This document shows, one piece after another, positions 49,726 through 57,318 of a DNA stretch of 64,000 nt; the stretch's first letter is position 1, and the number at the start of each line of letters is the position of its first letter. The DNA is from Actinomadura physcomitrii (GTDB lineage: Bacteria; Actinomycetota; Actinomycetes; Streptosporangiales; Streptosporangiaceae). The translations under genes and the position numbers were made by a program. The notes below the pieces were generated by a model, which did not search any database, was not told the origin of the DNA, and was given only the letters and a program-made list of their open reading frames with translations. The DNA lies in contig NZ_WBMS02000023.1 of NCBI RefSeq assembly GCF_008923205.2, forward strand, positions 19,624 through 83,623, read 5' to 3'.

Positions 49726-50982
49726 TTACAGGTCGGGGTACAGCGGGTGCTCGTCCGCGAGGGCCTTCACCCGCGCCGACAGCGCGCCGGCGTCGAAGGA
49801 CGGCTGCAGCGCCAGCGCGATCACGTCGGCGACCTCGGTGAAGTCCGCGGCGGTGAAGCCGCGGGTCGCGAGGGCCGGGGTGCCGATCCGCAGGCCGGAC
49901 GTCACCATCGGGGGGCGCGGGTCGTTCGGGACCGCGTTCCGGTTGACGGTGATGCCGATCTCGTGCAGCCGGTCCTCGGCGTCGCGCCCGGTGAGCTCGG
50001 AGTCCACCAGGTCGACCAGGACGAGGTGCACGTCCGTGCCGCCGGTGAGCACCTTCACGCCGGCCTTCGCCGAGTCCTCGGCGAGCAGCCGCTCGGCGAG
50101 GATCTTCGCGCCCTCGACCGTGACGGCCTGCCGGGCCCGGAACTCCTCCGACGCGGCGATCTTCAGCGCGACCGCCTTGGCGGCGATCACGTGCTCCAGC
50201 GGGCCGCCCTGCATGCCCGGGAACACCGCCGAGTTGATCTTCTTGCCGTACTCCTCGCGGGCGAGGATCAGGCCGCCGCGCGGCCCGCCGAGTGTCTTGT
50301 GCGTCGTGGTGGTGACGATGTCGGCGTACGGGACGGGCGAGGGGTGCAGCCCCGCCGCGACCAGCCCGGCGAAGTGCGCCATGTCCACCATGAGCAGCGC
50401 GCCGACCGAGTCGGCGATCTCCCGGAACGCGGCGAAGTCCAGCTGCCGCGGGTACGCCGACCAGCCCGCCACGATCATCTTCGGCCGGTGCTCGGCGGCC
50501 AGGGAGGCGACCTCGTCCATGTCGACCAGGCCGTCCTCGGCGCGGACGTGGTAGGGCACCACGTTCAGCACCTTGCCGGAGTAGTTCAGCCGCATCCCGT
50601 GCGTGAGGTGCCCGCCGTGCGCGAGGTCGAGGCCGAGGATCGTGTCGCCGTGCTGCAGCAGCGCGAAGTAGACCGCGGTGTTGGCCTGCGCGCCGCTGTG
50701 CGGCTGCACGTTCGCGTGCTCCGCGCCGAACAGGGCCTTGGCCCGGTCGATCGCGAGCTGCTCGGTGACGTCGACGTACTCGCAGCCGCCGTAGTACCGC
50801 TTGCCCGGGTACCCCTCGGCGTACTTGTTGGTCAGCACGGAGCCCTGCGCCTCCAGCACCGACACCGGCGCGAAGTTCTCCGACGCGATCATCTCGAGGG
50901 TGGACTGCTGGCGGCGCAGTTCGGCGCCCACCGCCTCGGCGACCTCCGGGTCCGCCGCGGCGAGGGAGTCGTACAGACCCAC
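49726..50982 (-). CDS. glyA: Serine hydroxymethyltransferase
   Basis: The 418-residue PLP enzyme interconverts serine and glycine with THF. The PLP Lys (about residue 229) is in TTTTHKTLGGPRGG; STLEMIASENFAPVSVLEAQGSVLTNKYAEGYPGKRYYGG is diagnostic. VQPHSGAQANTAVYFALL and LHPSPVPYADIV follow. It begins 1 base after gcvH stops, so it is co-translated with the glycine-cleavage genes. Within this operon it would combine glycine with methylene-THF from glycine cleavage. Confidence 0.97.
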   Translation of the reverse strand: MGLYDSLAAADPEVAEAVGAELRRQQSTLEMIASENFAPVSVLEAQGSVLTNKYAEGYPGKRYYGGCEYVDVTEQLAIDRAKALFGAEHANVQPHSGAQANTAVYFALLQHGDTILGLDLAHGGHLTHGMRLNYSGKVLNVVPYHVRAEDGLVDMDEVASLAAEHRPKMIVAGWSAYPRQLDFAAFREIADSVGALLMVDMAHFAGLVAAGLHPSPVPYADIVTTTTHKTLGGPRGGLILAREEYGKKINSAVFPGMQGGPLEHVIAAKAVALKIAASEEFRARQAVTVEGAKILAERLLAEDSAKAGVKVLTGGTDVHLVLVDLVDSELTGRDAEDRLHEIGITVNRNAVPNDPRPPMVTSGLRIGTPALATRGFTAADFTEVADVIALALQPSFDAGALSARVKALADEHPLYPDL

Positions 50983-50983
50983 G

Positions 50984-51373
50984 TCAGCTCTCCTCGATCA
51001 GCTTGTCGTAGGACTCGGCGTCGAGCAGGTCGCCCGGCTCCTCCGAGACCCGCACCTTGAAGATCCAGCCCTCGCCGTACGGGTCGTCGTTGATCACCTT
51101 GGGCTCGTCCACCACCGCGCTGTTGATCGCGGTGATCTCGCCGCTGACCGGTGAGAACAGGTCGCTGACCGACTTGGTCGACTCGATCTCCCCGCACGGC
51201 TCGCCGGCCTCGACGGTGTCGCCCTCGGAGGGCTGCAGCTCGAGGTAGACGATCTCGCCGAGCGCGTCGGCGGCGTGCGCGGTGATGCCGACGGTGACGA
51301 TGCCGTCCTCGCCGCCGAGGCCGGCCACCCACTCGTGCTCTTCGCTGTAGCGGAGCTGCTCCGGAACGCTCAC
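50984..51373 (-). CDS. gcvH: Glycine cleavage system H protein
   Basis: The 129-residue lipoyl carrier shuttles the aminomethyl group between GcvP, GcvT and GcvL. LRYSEEHEWVAG, then VGITAHAADALGEIVYLELQ, and GEIESTKSVSDLFSPVSGEI contain the lipoyl Lys67. GTG 51373 follows a GAGAAAGAG stretch. It lies between gcvT and glyA. gcvP is absent from the window and must be elsewhere. Confidence 0.97.
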   Translation of the reverse strand: MSVPEQLRYSEEHEWVAGLGGEDGIVTVGITAHAADALGEIVYLELQPSEGDTVEAGEPCGEIESTKSVSDLFSPVSGEITAINSAVVDEPKVINDDPYGEGWIFKVRVSEEPGDLLDAESYDKLIEES

Positions 51374-51435
51374 GATCTCTTTCTCTCTCTTCCCATGTGG
51401 AGGGCGGGCCCCCACACCCCCGGACGACTTGTGAT

Positions 51436-52530
51436 TCAGGAACGCTTGTAGAACGGCAGGGCGACCACGTCGACCGGCTCCCGCCTGCCGCGCACGTCCA
51501 CCGCGAGGCCGGCCTCCTCGACGCCGCTGTCGAGGTAGGCCATGGCGATCGGCGTGCCCAGTGTGGGCGACGGGGCGCCGCTGGTCACCACACCGCACGG
51601 CGTGCCGTCCGACGTGACGACCTGGTACCCCTTCCGGGGCGCGCGACGCCCGCGCGCCACCAGTCCCACGAGCCTACGGCCCGCGGGGGTCTGCGCCTGC
51701 GCCGCCAGCGCCGCCTTCCCGACGAAGTCGGCCGCCTTGTCCAGCTTGACGACACGGCCGAGACCGGCCTCGAACGGGGTGGTCTCCCGGGTCAGCTCGT
51801 TGCCGTACAGCGGCATGCCGGCCTCCAGGCGCAGCGTGTCGCGGGCCGAGAGCCCGGCGGGCACGACCCCGTCGACCGCGGCGAGCGCCTTCCACAGCGC
51901 GACCGCGTCGGCGGCGTCGACGAACAGCTCGAAGCCGTCCTCGCCGGTGTAGCCGGTACGGGCGATCAGGGCGTCCACGCCGGCGACGCGGTCGGCCAGG
52001 ATCGCGTAGTAGCGCAGGTCGGCGAGCGGCGCGCCGGTGAACTTCTCGAGAATCGCCTGGGAACGCGGGCCCTGCAGAGCGATCAGCGCGTAGGCGTCGG
52101 AGCGGTCGTCCACCGCGGCGTCGAAGCCCGCGGCCCGCTCGACCAGCGCGTCCCGGACGACCGCGACGTTCGCCGCGTTCGCGACCACCATCCACGTCTC
52201 GTCGGCCAGCCGGTAGACGATCAGGTCGTCGAGGACGCCGCCGTCCGGGTCGCAGATCATCGTGTACCGGGCCTTGCCGACCGCCATCGGCGACAGGTTC
52301 CCGACCAGCGCGTGGTCGAGCGCGGCGGCGGCGCCGGGCCCGGACAGGAAGATCTCTCCCATGTGGGACAGGTCGAACAGCCCCGCGCCGGTGCGGACGG
52401 CCTGGTGCTCGGCCGTCTCGCTCTTGTAGCGCAGCGGCATCAGGTAGCCGGCGAAATCGACGAGGTTCGCGCCGAGGTCCTGGTGGACGTCGTGCAGCGG
52501 CGTCTTCTTGGCGGTCGGGTCGGCGGACAT
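51436..52530 (-). CDS. gcvT: Glycine cleavage system T protein (aminomethyltransferase)
   Basis: The 364-residue THF-dependent enzyme releases ammonia and methylene-THF. TPLHDVHQDLGANLVDFAGYLMPLRYKSETAEHQAVRTGAGLFDLSHMGE is diagnostic. ARTGYTGEDGFELFV and LRLEAGMPLYGNELTRETTPFEAGLGRVV follow. ATG 52530 follows AAGGAG. It is the first gene after the tandem glycine riboswitch at 52601-52800. Confidence 0.97.
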   Translation of the reverse strand: MSADPTAKKTPLHDVHQDLGANLVDFAGYLMPLRYKSETAEHQAVRTGAGLFDLSHMGEIFLSGPGAAAALDHALVGNLSPMAVGKARYTMICDPDGGVLDDLIVYRLADETWMVVANAANVAVVRDALVERAAGFDAAVDDRSDAYALIALQGPRSQAILEKFTGAPLADLRYYAILADRVAGVDALIARTGYTGEDGFELFVDAADAVALWKALAAVDGVVPAGLSARDTLRLEAGMPLYGNELTRETTPFEAGLGRVVKLDKAADFVGKAALAAQAQTPAGRRLVGLVARGRRAPRKGYQVVTSDGTPCGVVTSGAPSPTLGTPIAMAYLDSGVEEAGLAVDVRGRREPVDVVALPFYKRS

Positions 52531-52600
52531 CGGTTCGGCTCCTTCGTCACGGGCGCGCGTGGTCCATCGTCCCACTCGCGCACCGGGCGTGTCGGTGCCT

Positions 52601-52800
52601 CCCCCTCTGTCATCGGCGCCTGAGAGCTTCACCCGCCGCCCCGCGAGGGGCGCGGCGCGGGCTTTCACCTTCGGCGGGGGACCGGGTCCCCGCTTTCCAG
52701 AGGTCGCCTGGCCCGTGCGGTCCGTGGGCCTGAGAGGTTCCGGGGAGGATTTGCTCCTTCGGCGTCCCACGCCGGCTGCGTGGAACTCTCCCGCACGGGA
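52601..52800 (-). promoter_or_regulatory. Tandem glycine riboswitch controlling gcvT-gcvH-glyA-sdaA
   Basis: On the minus strand two aptamers follow each other. The first runs from GGGAGAGTTC through GCCGAAGGAGCAA to AACCTCTCAGG. The second has AAAGCGGGG, GCCGAAGGTGAAA and GAAGCTCTCAGGCGCCGATGACAGAGGGGG-type closing bases. The two GCCGAAGG junctions and CTCTCAGG segments are hallmarks of cooperative glycine riboswitches, which generally turn genes on when glycine is high. Confidence 0.96.
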
Positions 52801-52826
52801 TCAACGGCGTTCCGCAAAGGCTAGCA

Positions 52827-52980
52827 GTTCTCTTTGCAGCGCCCTAGGCGTCAGGCGCTGGGGCGCCTTCCTCCGGCGGGCGCTGCGTGCGATCGCAGCA
52901 TCGCTCCGACTCGCCCAGGGGCTCGCTGCGCGATCAAGTTCTCGCAGGCTCGAACTCGGCTTCGCACGCGATCGCGACGG
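52827..52980 (-). repeat. Dispersed ~150-bp repeat, copy B (inverted)
   Basis: The reverse complement matches 38895-39047 at roughly 88% identity. The match runs from CCGTCGCGATCG to TGCAAAGARAAC-like ends. It lies in the 497-base gap that also holds the riboswitch, between gcvT and the lipoprotein gene. No transposase or normal ORF is associated; translated frames only mimic each other because the DNA is repeated. Confidence 0.88.
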
Positions 52981-53027
52981 CCGAGGTCGGCGCGGGGCCG
53001 GGCAGAACCCTTGCGGCGGTCGCGGGA

Positions 53028-53390
53028 CTACTTGGGCGTTGCGGCGGGGGTGCCGGACATCGCCTTCACGCAGGCCTGCAGCGCCGCCTTGATCTTGGCC
53101 AGCTCCGCCTTGGACGGCGTCGAGCTCGGGTGCGGGCTGGGCATCGTGACGCCGTGCTTGCGGACGCAGTCGTTGAACTTCTGGGCGGCCTGCGCCGTCC
53201 CGTTCCCGCCGGGCGCGGTGGGCACGGCGCTGCCCTTCACGGCGCCGGCGCCCCCGGACGGCGCGGACGACGACGCCGGGGCCGGCGCGGCGGAGGTGGA
53301 CGACGAGGCGGTGCTCTTCTTGCCGTCCGAGCCGCCGCATCCGCCGAGCGCGAGCGACAACGCCAGGACCGCCACGAGACTGCGCTTCAC
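53028..53390 (-). CDS. Small lipoprotein of unknown function
   Basis: GTG 53390 follows GGAGAAG. The 120-residue product has a lipoprotein signal (LVAVLALSLALGGC). A Ser/Ala-rich linker follows, then a small conserved end with two cysteines (QKFNDCVRKHGVTMPSP ... KIKAALQACVKAM) that could form a disulfide. The C-terminal pattern, with DCVRKHGV and a later AC, recurs in actinobacterial extracellular lipoproteins. Function unknown. Confidence 0.8.
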   Translation of the reverse strand: MKRSLVAVLALSLALGGCGGSDGKKSTASSSTSAAPAPASSSAPSGGAGAVKGSAVPTAPGGNGTAQAAQKFNDCVRKHGVTMPSPHPSSTPSKAELAKIKAALQACVKAMSGTPAATPK

Positions 53391-53736
53391 AGGATCACTT
53401 CTCCAGAGACCGGGGTGGAAAGCGCCATGATGCGCAGAAAGCCATGCGGCAGCATACCGACCCACATGCCAAGAAAACACGGCTCGCTTAGCAGCGCGGC
53501 CCATAACGGACGCCCCGCAGACGCCTCGGCGAAGCCCCCACCGGGACTCTTCGTCGACTTGCGGCGAGTCGTCGTTATGAGCCGTCCCATAACGACGACT
53601 CGCCGCAAGTGAACGTGATTCGGTGGCGGTAGCGGGTCCGTTGCGCTGAACGCGATGCGGCGCGTTGACGTAGTCTGAGGTGATTGCTGGAGGCCACCCC
53701 TCGGTGCGCGGGGTGCACGACGGAGGGGCATGACGC
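53391..53736. other. Divergent intergenic region containing hairpin copy 2
   Basis: This 346-base gap separates the lipoprotein gene (leftward) from the site-2 protease gene (rightward). Besides the hairpin at 53557-53610 it has no supported ORF. Promoters for both genes must lie here; TAGTCT at 53671-53676 is a possible -10 box for the protease. Confidence 0.5.
53557..53610. repeat. Long inverted repeat (hairpin element, copy 2)
   Basis: Arms 53557-53579 and 53588-53610 are perfectly complementary over 23 bases with an 8-base loop (AGCCGTCC). The inner arm GTCGTCGTTAT and the GAGCCGTC core are shared with copy 1 at 32235-32296, while the outer arms differ but co-vary. It lies between divergent genes, so it is not acting as a terminator there. 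Confidence 0.9.
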
Positions 53737-55035
53737 ATGGGCTGGCTGGCGGGAGTGCTGATCCTGTTCTTCGGCCTGCTCGCGTCCATCGCGCTGCACG
53801 AGCTCGGTCACTTCAGCTTCGCCAAGCTGTTCCGGGTCCGCACGACCCAGTTCATGGTCGGGTTCGGGCCCACGATGTGGTCCAAGCGCAAGGGCGAGAC
53901 CGAGTACGGCGTGAAGTGGATCCCGCTCGGCGGCTACATCCGCATGATCGGGATGCTGCCGCCGCGCCGCGGCGACGCCCCCGGCACCGTCCGGCGGATC
54001 AGCACCGGCCCCTGGCAGGGCCTGATCGAGTCCGCGCGCGGCGCGGCGCTCGAGGAGGTGCGGCCCGACGACGGCGACCGCGTCTTCTACGCCAAGCCGT
54101 GGTGGCAGAAGCTGATCATCATGTTCGCCGGGCCCGCGATGAACCTGGTGCTGGCCGTGGTCTTCTTCTCGATCCTGCTGATGGGCATCGGCCAGCAGAC
54201 CGCGCAGCCCGTCATCCAGGAGGTCTCCGAGTGCGTCGTCCCGGCGAGCCAGTCGAACGTGACGAGCTGCCCCGCGAACGCCACCCCGACCCCCGCCCAC
54301 CAGGCCGGGATGCGGCCCGGTGACCGGATCGTGTCGTTCCAGGGCCACAAGATCAAGGACTATGAGCAGCTGCGGAAGCTGATCCGCGACTCCGGCGGGC
54401 AGAACGTCCCGGTGACGATCCGGCGCGACGGCCGGGAGATGGCGCTGACCGTCCCGATCGCCCGCAACCAGATGTACGACCTCAAGGACGACACGAAGAT
54501 CGTCAACGTGGGGTTCCTCGGCATCACGCCGACCCAGGCCATGGAGCGGCAGGGCCCCGGCGCCGTCGCCGAGGCCATGGGGTCGATGACCCGGCACACC
54601 GTCGGCGCACTCGTCCGGATGCCGCAGAAGATGGTCGGCGTGTGGAACGCCGCGTTCGGCGGCGAGAAGCGCGACCCGAACGGCCCGGTCGGCGTCGTCG
54701 GCGTCAGCCGCATCGGCGGCGACGTCGCCGCCTCCAAGACCCTCACGACCACCGAGAAGGTCTGGTACTTCGTGATGCTGCTCGGCTCGCTGAACCTGGC
54801 GGTCGGGCTGTTCAACCTCGTCCCGCTGCTCCCGCTGGACGGCGGCCACATGGCCGGCGCGCTGCTGGAGGCGCTGAAGAAGGCGTTCGCCCGGGTCTTC
54901 CGCAAGCCCGACCCCGGCTACGTCGACGTCGCCAAGGCGCTGCCCGTCACCTATGTGATGGCGGCCGTCCTGATCGTGATGGGCGGCCTGCTCATCTACG
55001 CCGACGTCTTCAACCCGATCCGCTTCAAGGGCTGA
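53737..55035 (+). CDS. Site-2 metalloprotease, RseP/Rip1 family (M50)
   Basis: The 432-residue membrane protease cuts transmembrane anti-sigma factors or other substrates. The zinc motif HELGH is at residues 21-25 in the first helix. WIPLGGYIRMIGM follows, then a helix with FAGPAMNLVLAVV and a PDZ domain at ~180-270 (AGMRPGDRIVSFQGHKIKDYEQL). The C-terminal LNLVPLLPLDGGHMAGAL carries the third zinc ligand. ATG 53737 is consistent with homologues. Its stop abuts the stop of the convergent Cds1-like gene. Confidence 0.95.
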   Translation: MGWLAGVLILFFGLLASIALHELGHFSFAKLFRVRTTQFMVGFGPTMWSKRKGETEYGVKWIPLGGYIRMIGMLPPRRGDAPGTVRRISTGPWQGLIESARGAALEEVRPDDGDRVFYAKPWWQKLIIMFAGPAMNLVLAVVFFSILLMGIGQQTAQPVIQEVSECVVPASQSNVTSCPANATPTPAHQAGMRPGDRIVSFQGHKIKDYEQLRKLIRDSGGQNVPVTIRRDGREMALTVPIARNQMYDLKDDTKIVNVGFLGITPTQAMERQGPGAVAEAMGSMTRHTVGALVRMPQKMVGVWNAAFGGEKRDPNGPVGVVGVSRIGGDVAASKTLTTTEKVWYFVMLLGSLNLAVGLFNLVPLLPLDGGHMAGALLEALKKAFARVFRKPDPGYVDVAKALPVTYVMAAVLIVMGGLLIYADVFNPIRFKG

Positions 55036-56133
55036 TCACACGGCGACCGGCATCTCCCCGGTCTTGAGGAACGCCTCCAGCGCCGCCTCGTAGGGGCCGA
55101 TGTCCAGGCCCTGCGCGGCCAGCCACGCGTCCGACCCGTACGTGCCCGCGTACCGCTCGCCGCCGTCGCAGATCAGCGTCACCACGCTGCCGCGCTCGCC
55201 GCGGGCCCGCATCCGCGCGATCAGCTCCGCCGCGCCCCACATGTTCGTGCCCGTCGAGCCGCCCACGTCCCGGCCGCCGACCCGGCTCGTCCAGCGCATC
55301 GCCGCGACCGACGCCGCGTCCGGCACCCGGATCATCTGGTCGATCACCGTCGGCAGGAACGACGGCTCGACCCGCGGCCGGCCGATCCCCTCGATCCGCG
55401 AGCCCGCCGCGGTCCGCTCCGGGTCGCCGTCCGCGAACGACCCGAAGAACGCCGAGCCCTCCGGGTCCACCACCGCGAGCCGCGTCTGGAACCGCCGGTA
55501 CCGGACGTACCGGCCGATCGTCGCGGACGTCCCGCCCGTCCCCGCGCCGACCACGATCCACGACGGCTCGGGGAAGCGCTCCAGGCGCAGCTGCTCGAAG
55601 ATCGACTCGGCGATGTTGTTGTTGCCGCGCCAGTCCGTCGCCCGCTCGGCGTAGGTGAACTGGTCCATGAAGTGCCCGCCGCACTCGGCCGCGAGCCGCC
55701 GCGACTCGTCGTAGATGGAGGACGGGTCGTCGACCAGATGGCAGCGGCCCCCGTAGAACTCGATGAGGCCGATCTTCTCCGGGCTGGTCGACGCCGGCAT
55801 CACCGCCACGAACGGCAGCCCGAGCAGCCGCGCGAAGTACGCCTCCGACACCGCCGTCGACCCGCTGGAGGCCTCGATGATCACCGTTCCCGCGCGGATC
55901 CAGCCGTTCGCCAGCCCGTACAGGAACAGCGACCGCGCCAGCCGGTGCTTCAGCGACCCCGTCGGATGCACCGACTCGTCCTTCAGGTACAGGTCGATGC
56001 CCCACTCCGGCGGCAGCGGGAACACGTGCAGGTGCGTGTCGGCGCTGCGGTTGGCGTCGGCCTCGACCTTGCGGATCGCCTCGGCGATCCACGCCCGGCA
56101 CCCCGGGTCGCAGCGGTCGGCGATACGGCTCAC
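55036..56133 (-). CDS. cds1: PLP-dependent cysteine synthase-like desulfhydrase (Cds1 type)
   Basis: The 365-residue protein matches the Rv3684/Cds1 family, reported to degrade L-cysteine to H2S, pyruvate and ammonia. SRIADRCDPGCRAWIAEAIRKVEADANRSADTHLHVFPLP is its N-terminal signature. The PLP Lys is in HPTGSLKHRLARSLFLYGL; IEASSGSTAVSEAYFARLLGLPFVAVMPASTSPEKI follows, then VGAGTGGTSATIGRYVRYR. GTG 56133 follows GAGGGGAA and matches the family start; upstream codons are not conserved. Confidence 0.85.
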   Translation of the reverse strand: MSRIADRCDPGCRAWIAEAIRKVEADANRSADTHLHVFPLPPEWGIDLYLKDESVHPTGSLKHRLARSLFLYGLANGWIRAGTVIIEASSGSTAVSEAYFARLLGLPFVAVMPASTSPEKIGLIEFYGGRCHLVDDPSSIYDESRRLAAECGGHFMDQFTYAERATDWRGNNNIAESIFEQLRLERFPEPSWIVVGAGTGGTSATIGRYVRYRRFQTRLAVVDPEGSAFFGSFADGDPERTAAGSRIEGIGRPRVEPSFLPTVIDQMIRVPDAASVAAMRWTSRVGGRDVGGSTGTNMWGAAELIARMRARGERGSVVTLICDGGERYAGTYGSDAWLAAQGLDIGPYEAALEAFLKTGEMPVAV

Positions 56134-56223
56134 GGTGATGTTCCCCTCGATCCTCGTCGATCGGCCGGGTCCCACGATATCGGCGCATGTCACCGGGCAT
56201 TATGGTGCTCGGCAGGGGGGCAC

Positions 56224-57318
56224 ATGATCGACCTTTTCCGGGACCGCATCGTGGAGACCGGGCGGCTGCCGCTGTTCGGCTTCTTCACCGCGTTCATCGT
56301 CACGTTCGTGCTGACGCGAATGATCGTCCGGCTGATCCGCGCCAACGTGAGCGGATGGTTCGGCAACGTGCGGGCCGGCGACACCCACGTCCACCACGTG
56401 GTGTTCGGCGTGGTGCTGATGCTGGTCGGCGGCATCGCGAGCCTCGCCACCCCGGACGCCTACGTCGCGCTCGACTGCGTCGCGGCCGTGGTGTTCGGGG
56501 CGGGCTCCGCGCTCGTGCTGGACGAGTTCGCGCTGCTGCTGCACCTCAGCGACGTCTACTGGACGGAGAAGGGCCGCGCGTCCGTCGACGCCGTGTTCGT
56601 CGCGATCGCCGTCACCGGGCTGCTGCTGCTCGGCATCCGCCCGTTCGGGTTCGCCGACGCCGTCCCCGACCCGGCGGGCGGCGCGCTCGCGCGGGCGTAC
56701 TTCGCCTCGACCGTCGCCAACCTCGTGCTCGCGGTGATCACGCTGCTGAAGGGCAAGATCTGGACGGGCCTGATCGGGCTGTTCCTGCCCGTGCTGCTGG
56801 TGGTGGGCGCGATCCGGGTGGCGCGTCCGGGGTCGCCGTGGTCGCGCTGGCTGTACGACCCGGACTCGCGCAAGTACCAGCGGGCGGTGCGCCGCGAGGT
56901 CCGGTTCCGGCGGCCGCTGATCCGGGCGAAGATCTGGGTGCAGGAGTTCATCGCGGGCCGGCACGACCTCATCCCGCCGGAGCTGCTGCAGCGCAGCGCG
57001 GACGCCGCCGAGCGCGCCCGCCGCCGCAGGATGGCCCGCGCCGCCCGCAAGGCCGCCGCCCGGGACCGCCGCCGCGCACAGCGCCGCATCATGGCGCGGG
57101 AGGAGCGCCGAGCCACCGCGCGGGAGGAGCGCCGCGCCGCCGGCCGCGCCGCCGGCCGCGGCCGCCGCGGCGTCGCGGACCGCCTCCAGCGCAGCGCCTT
57201 CGCCCGCGGCCGCACGAGCGCCGCCGCCCGCCGCCTCGCCCGCCGCCTGGGCGCCGACGACCCCCCGCAACCGCCCCAGCCCCGCCCCCGCCGCAAACTC
57301 CCCACCCCCCGCCGCTAG
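56224..57318 (+). CDS. Multi-pass membrane protein with long Arg-rich tail
   Basis: The 364-residue protein has about six membrane helices in the first ~200 residues. GFFTAFIVTFVLTRMIVRLIRANV comes first, and THVHHVVFGVVLMLVGGIASL carries an H-x-HH motif. VLDEFALLLHLSDVYWTEKGRASVD and a helix in NLVLAVITLLKGKIWTGLIGLFLP follow. The last ~140 residues are coiled and very Arg-rich (repeated MAREERRATAREERRA), then Pro-rich. It resembles uncharacterised actinobacterial integral membrane proteins. The stop overlaps ligB by 4 bases, convergently. Confidence 0.75.
   Translation: MIDLFRDRIVETGRLPLFGFFTAFIVTFVLTRMIVRLIRANVSGWFGNVRAGDTHVHHVVFGVVLMLVGGIASLATPDAYVALDCVAAVVFGAGSALVLDEFALLLHLSDVYWTEKGRASVDAVFVAIAVTGLLLLGIRPFGFADAVPDPAGGALARAYFASTVANLVLAVITLLKGKIWTGLIGLFLPVLLVVGAIRVARPGSPWSRWLYDPDSRKYQRAVRREVRFRRPLIRAKIWVQEFIAGRHDLIPPELLQRSADAAERARRRRMARAARKAAARDRRRAQRRIMAREERRATAREERRAAGRAAGRGRRGVADRLQRSAFARGRTSAAARRLARRLGADDPPQPPQPRPRRKLPTPRR

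Noticed and set aside
52834..53092. Frames within repeat copies A and B that translate to similar peptides
   Set aside because: Similarity comes from the DNA repeat; the frames lack starts, ribosome sites and continuity between copies.
53387..53731. 114-codon minus-strand frame across the hairpin region
   Set aside because: It runs through both hairpin arms, producing matching RRVVVMGR-type ends, and lacks a ribosome site.
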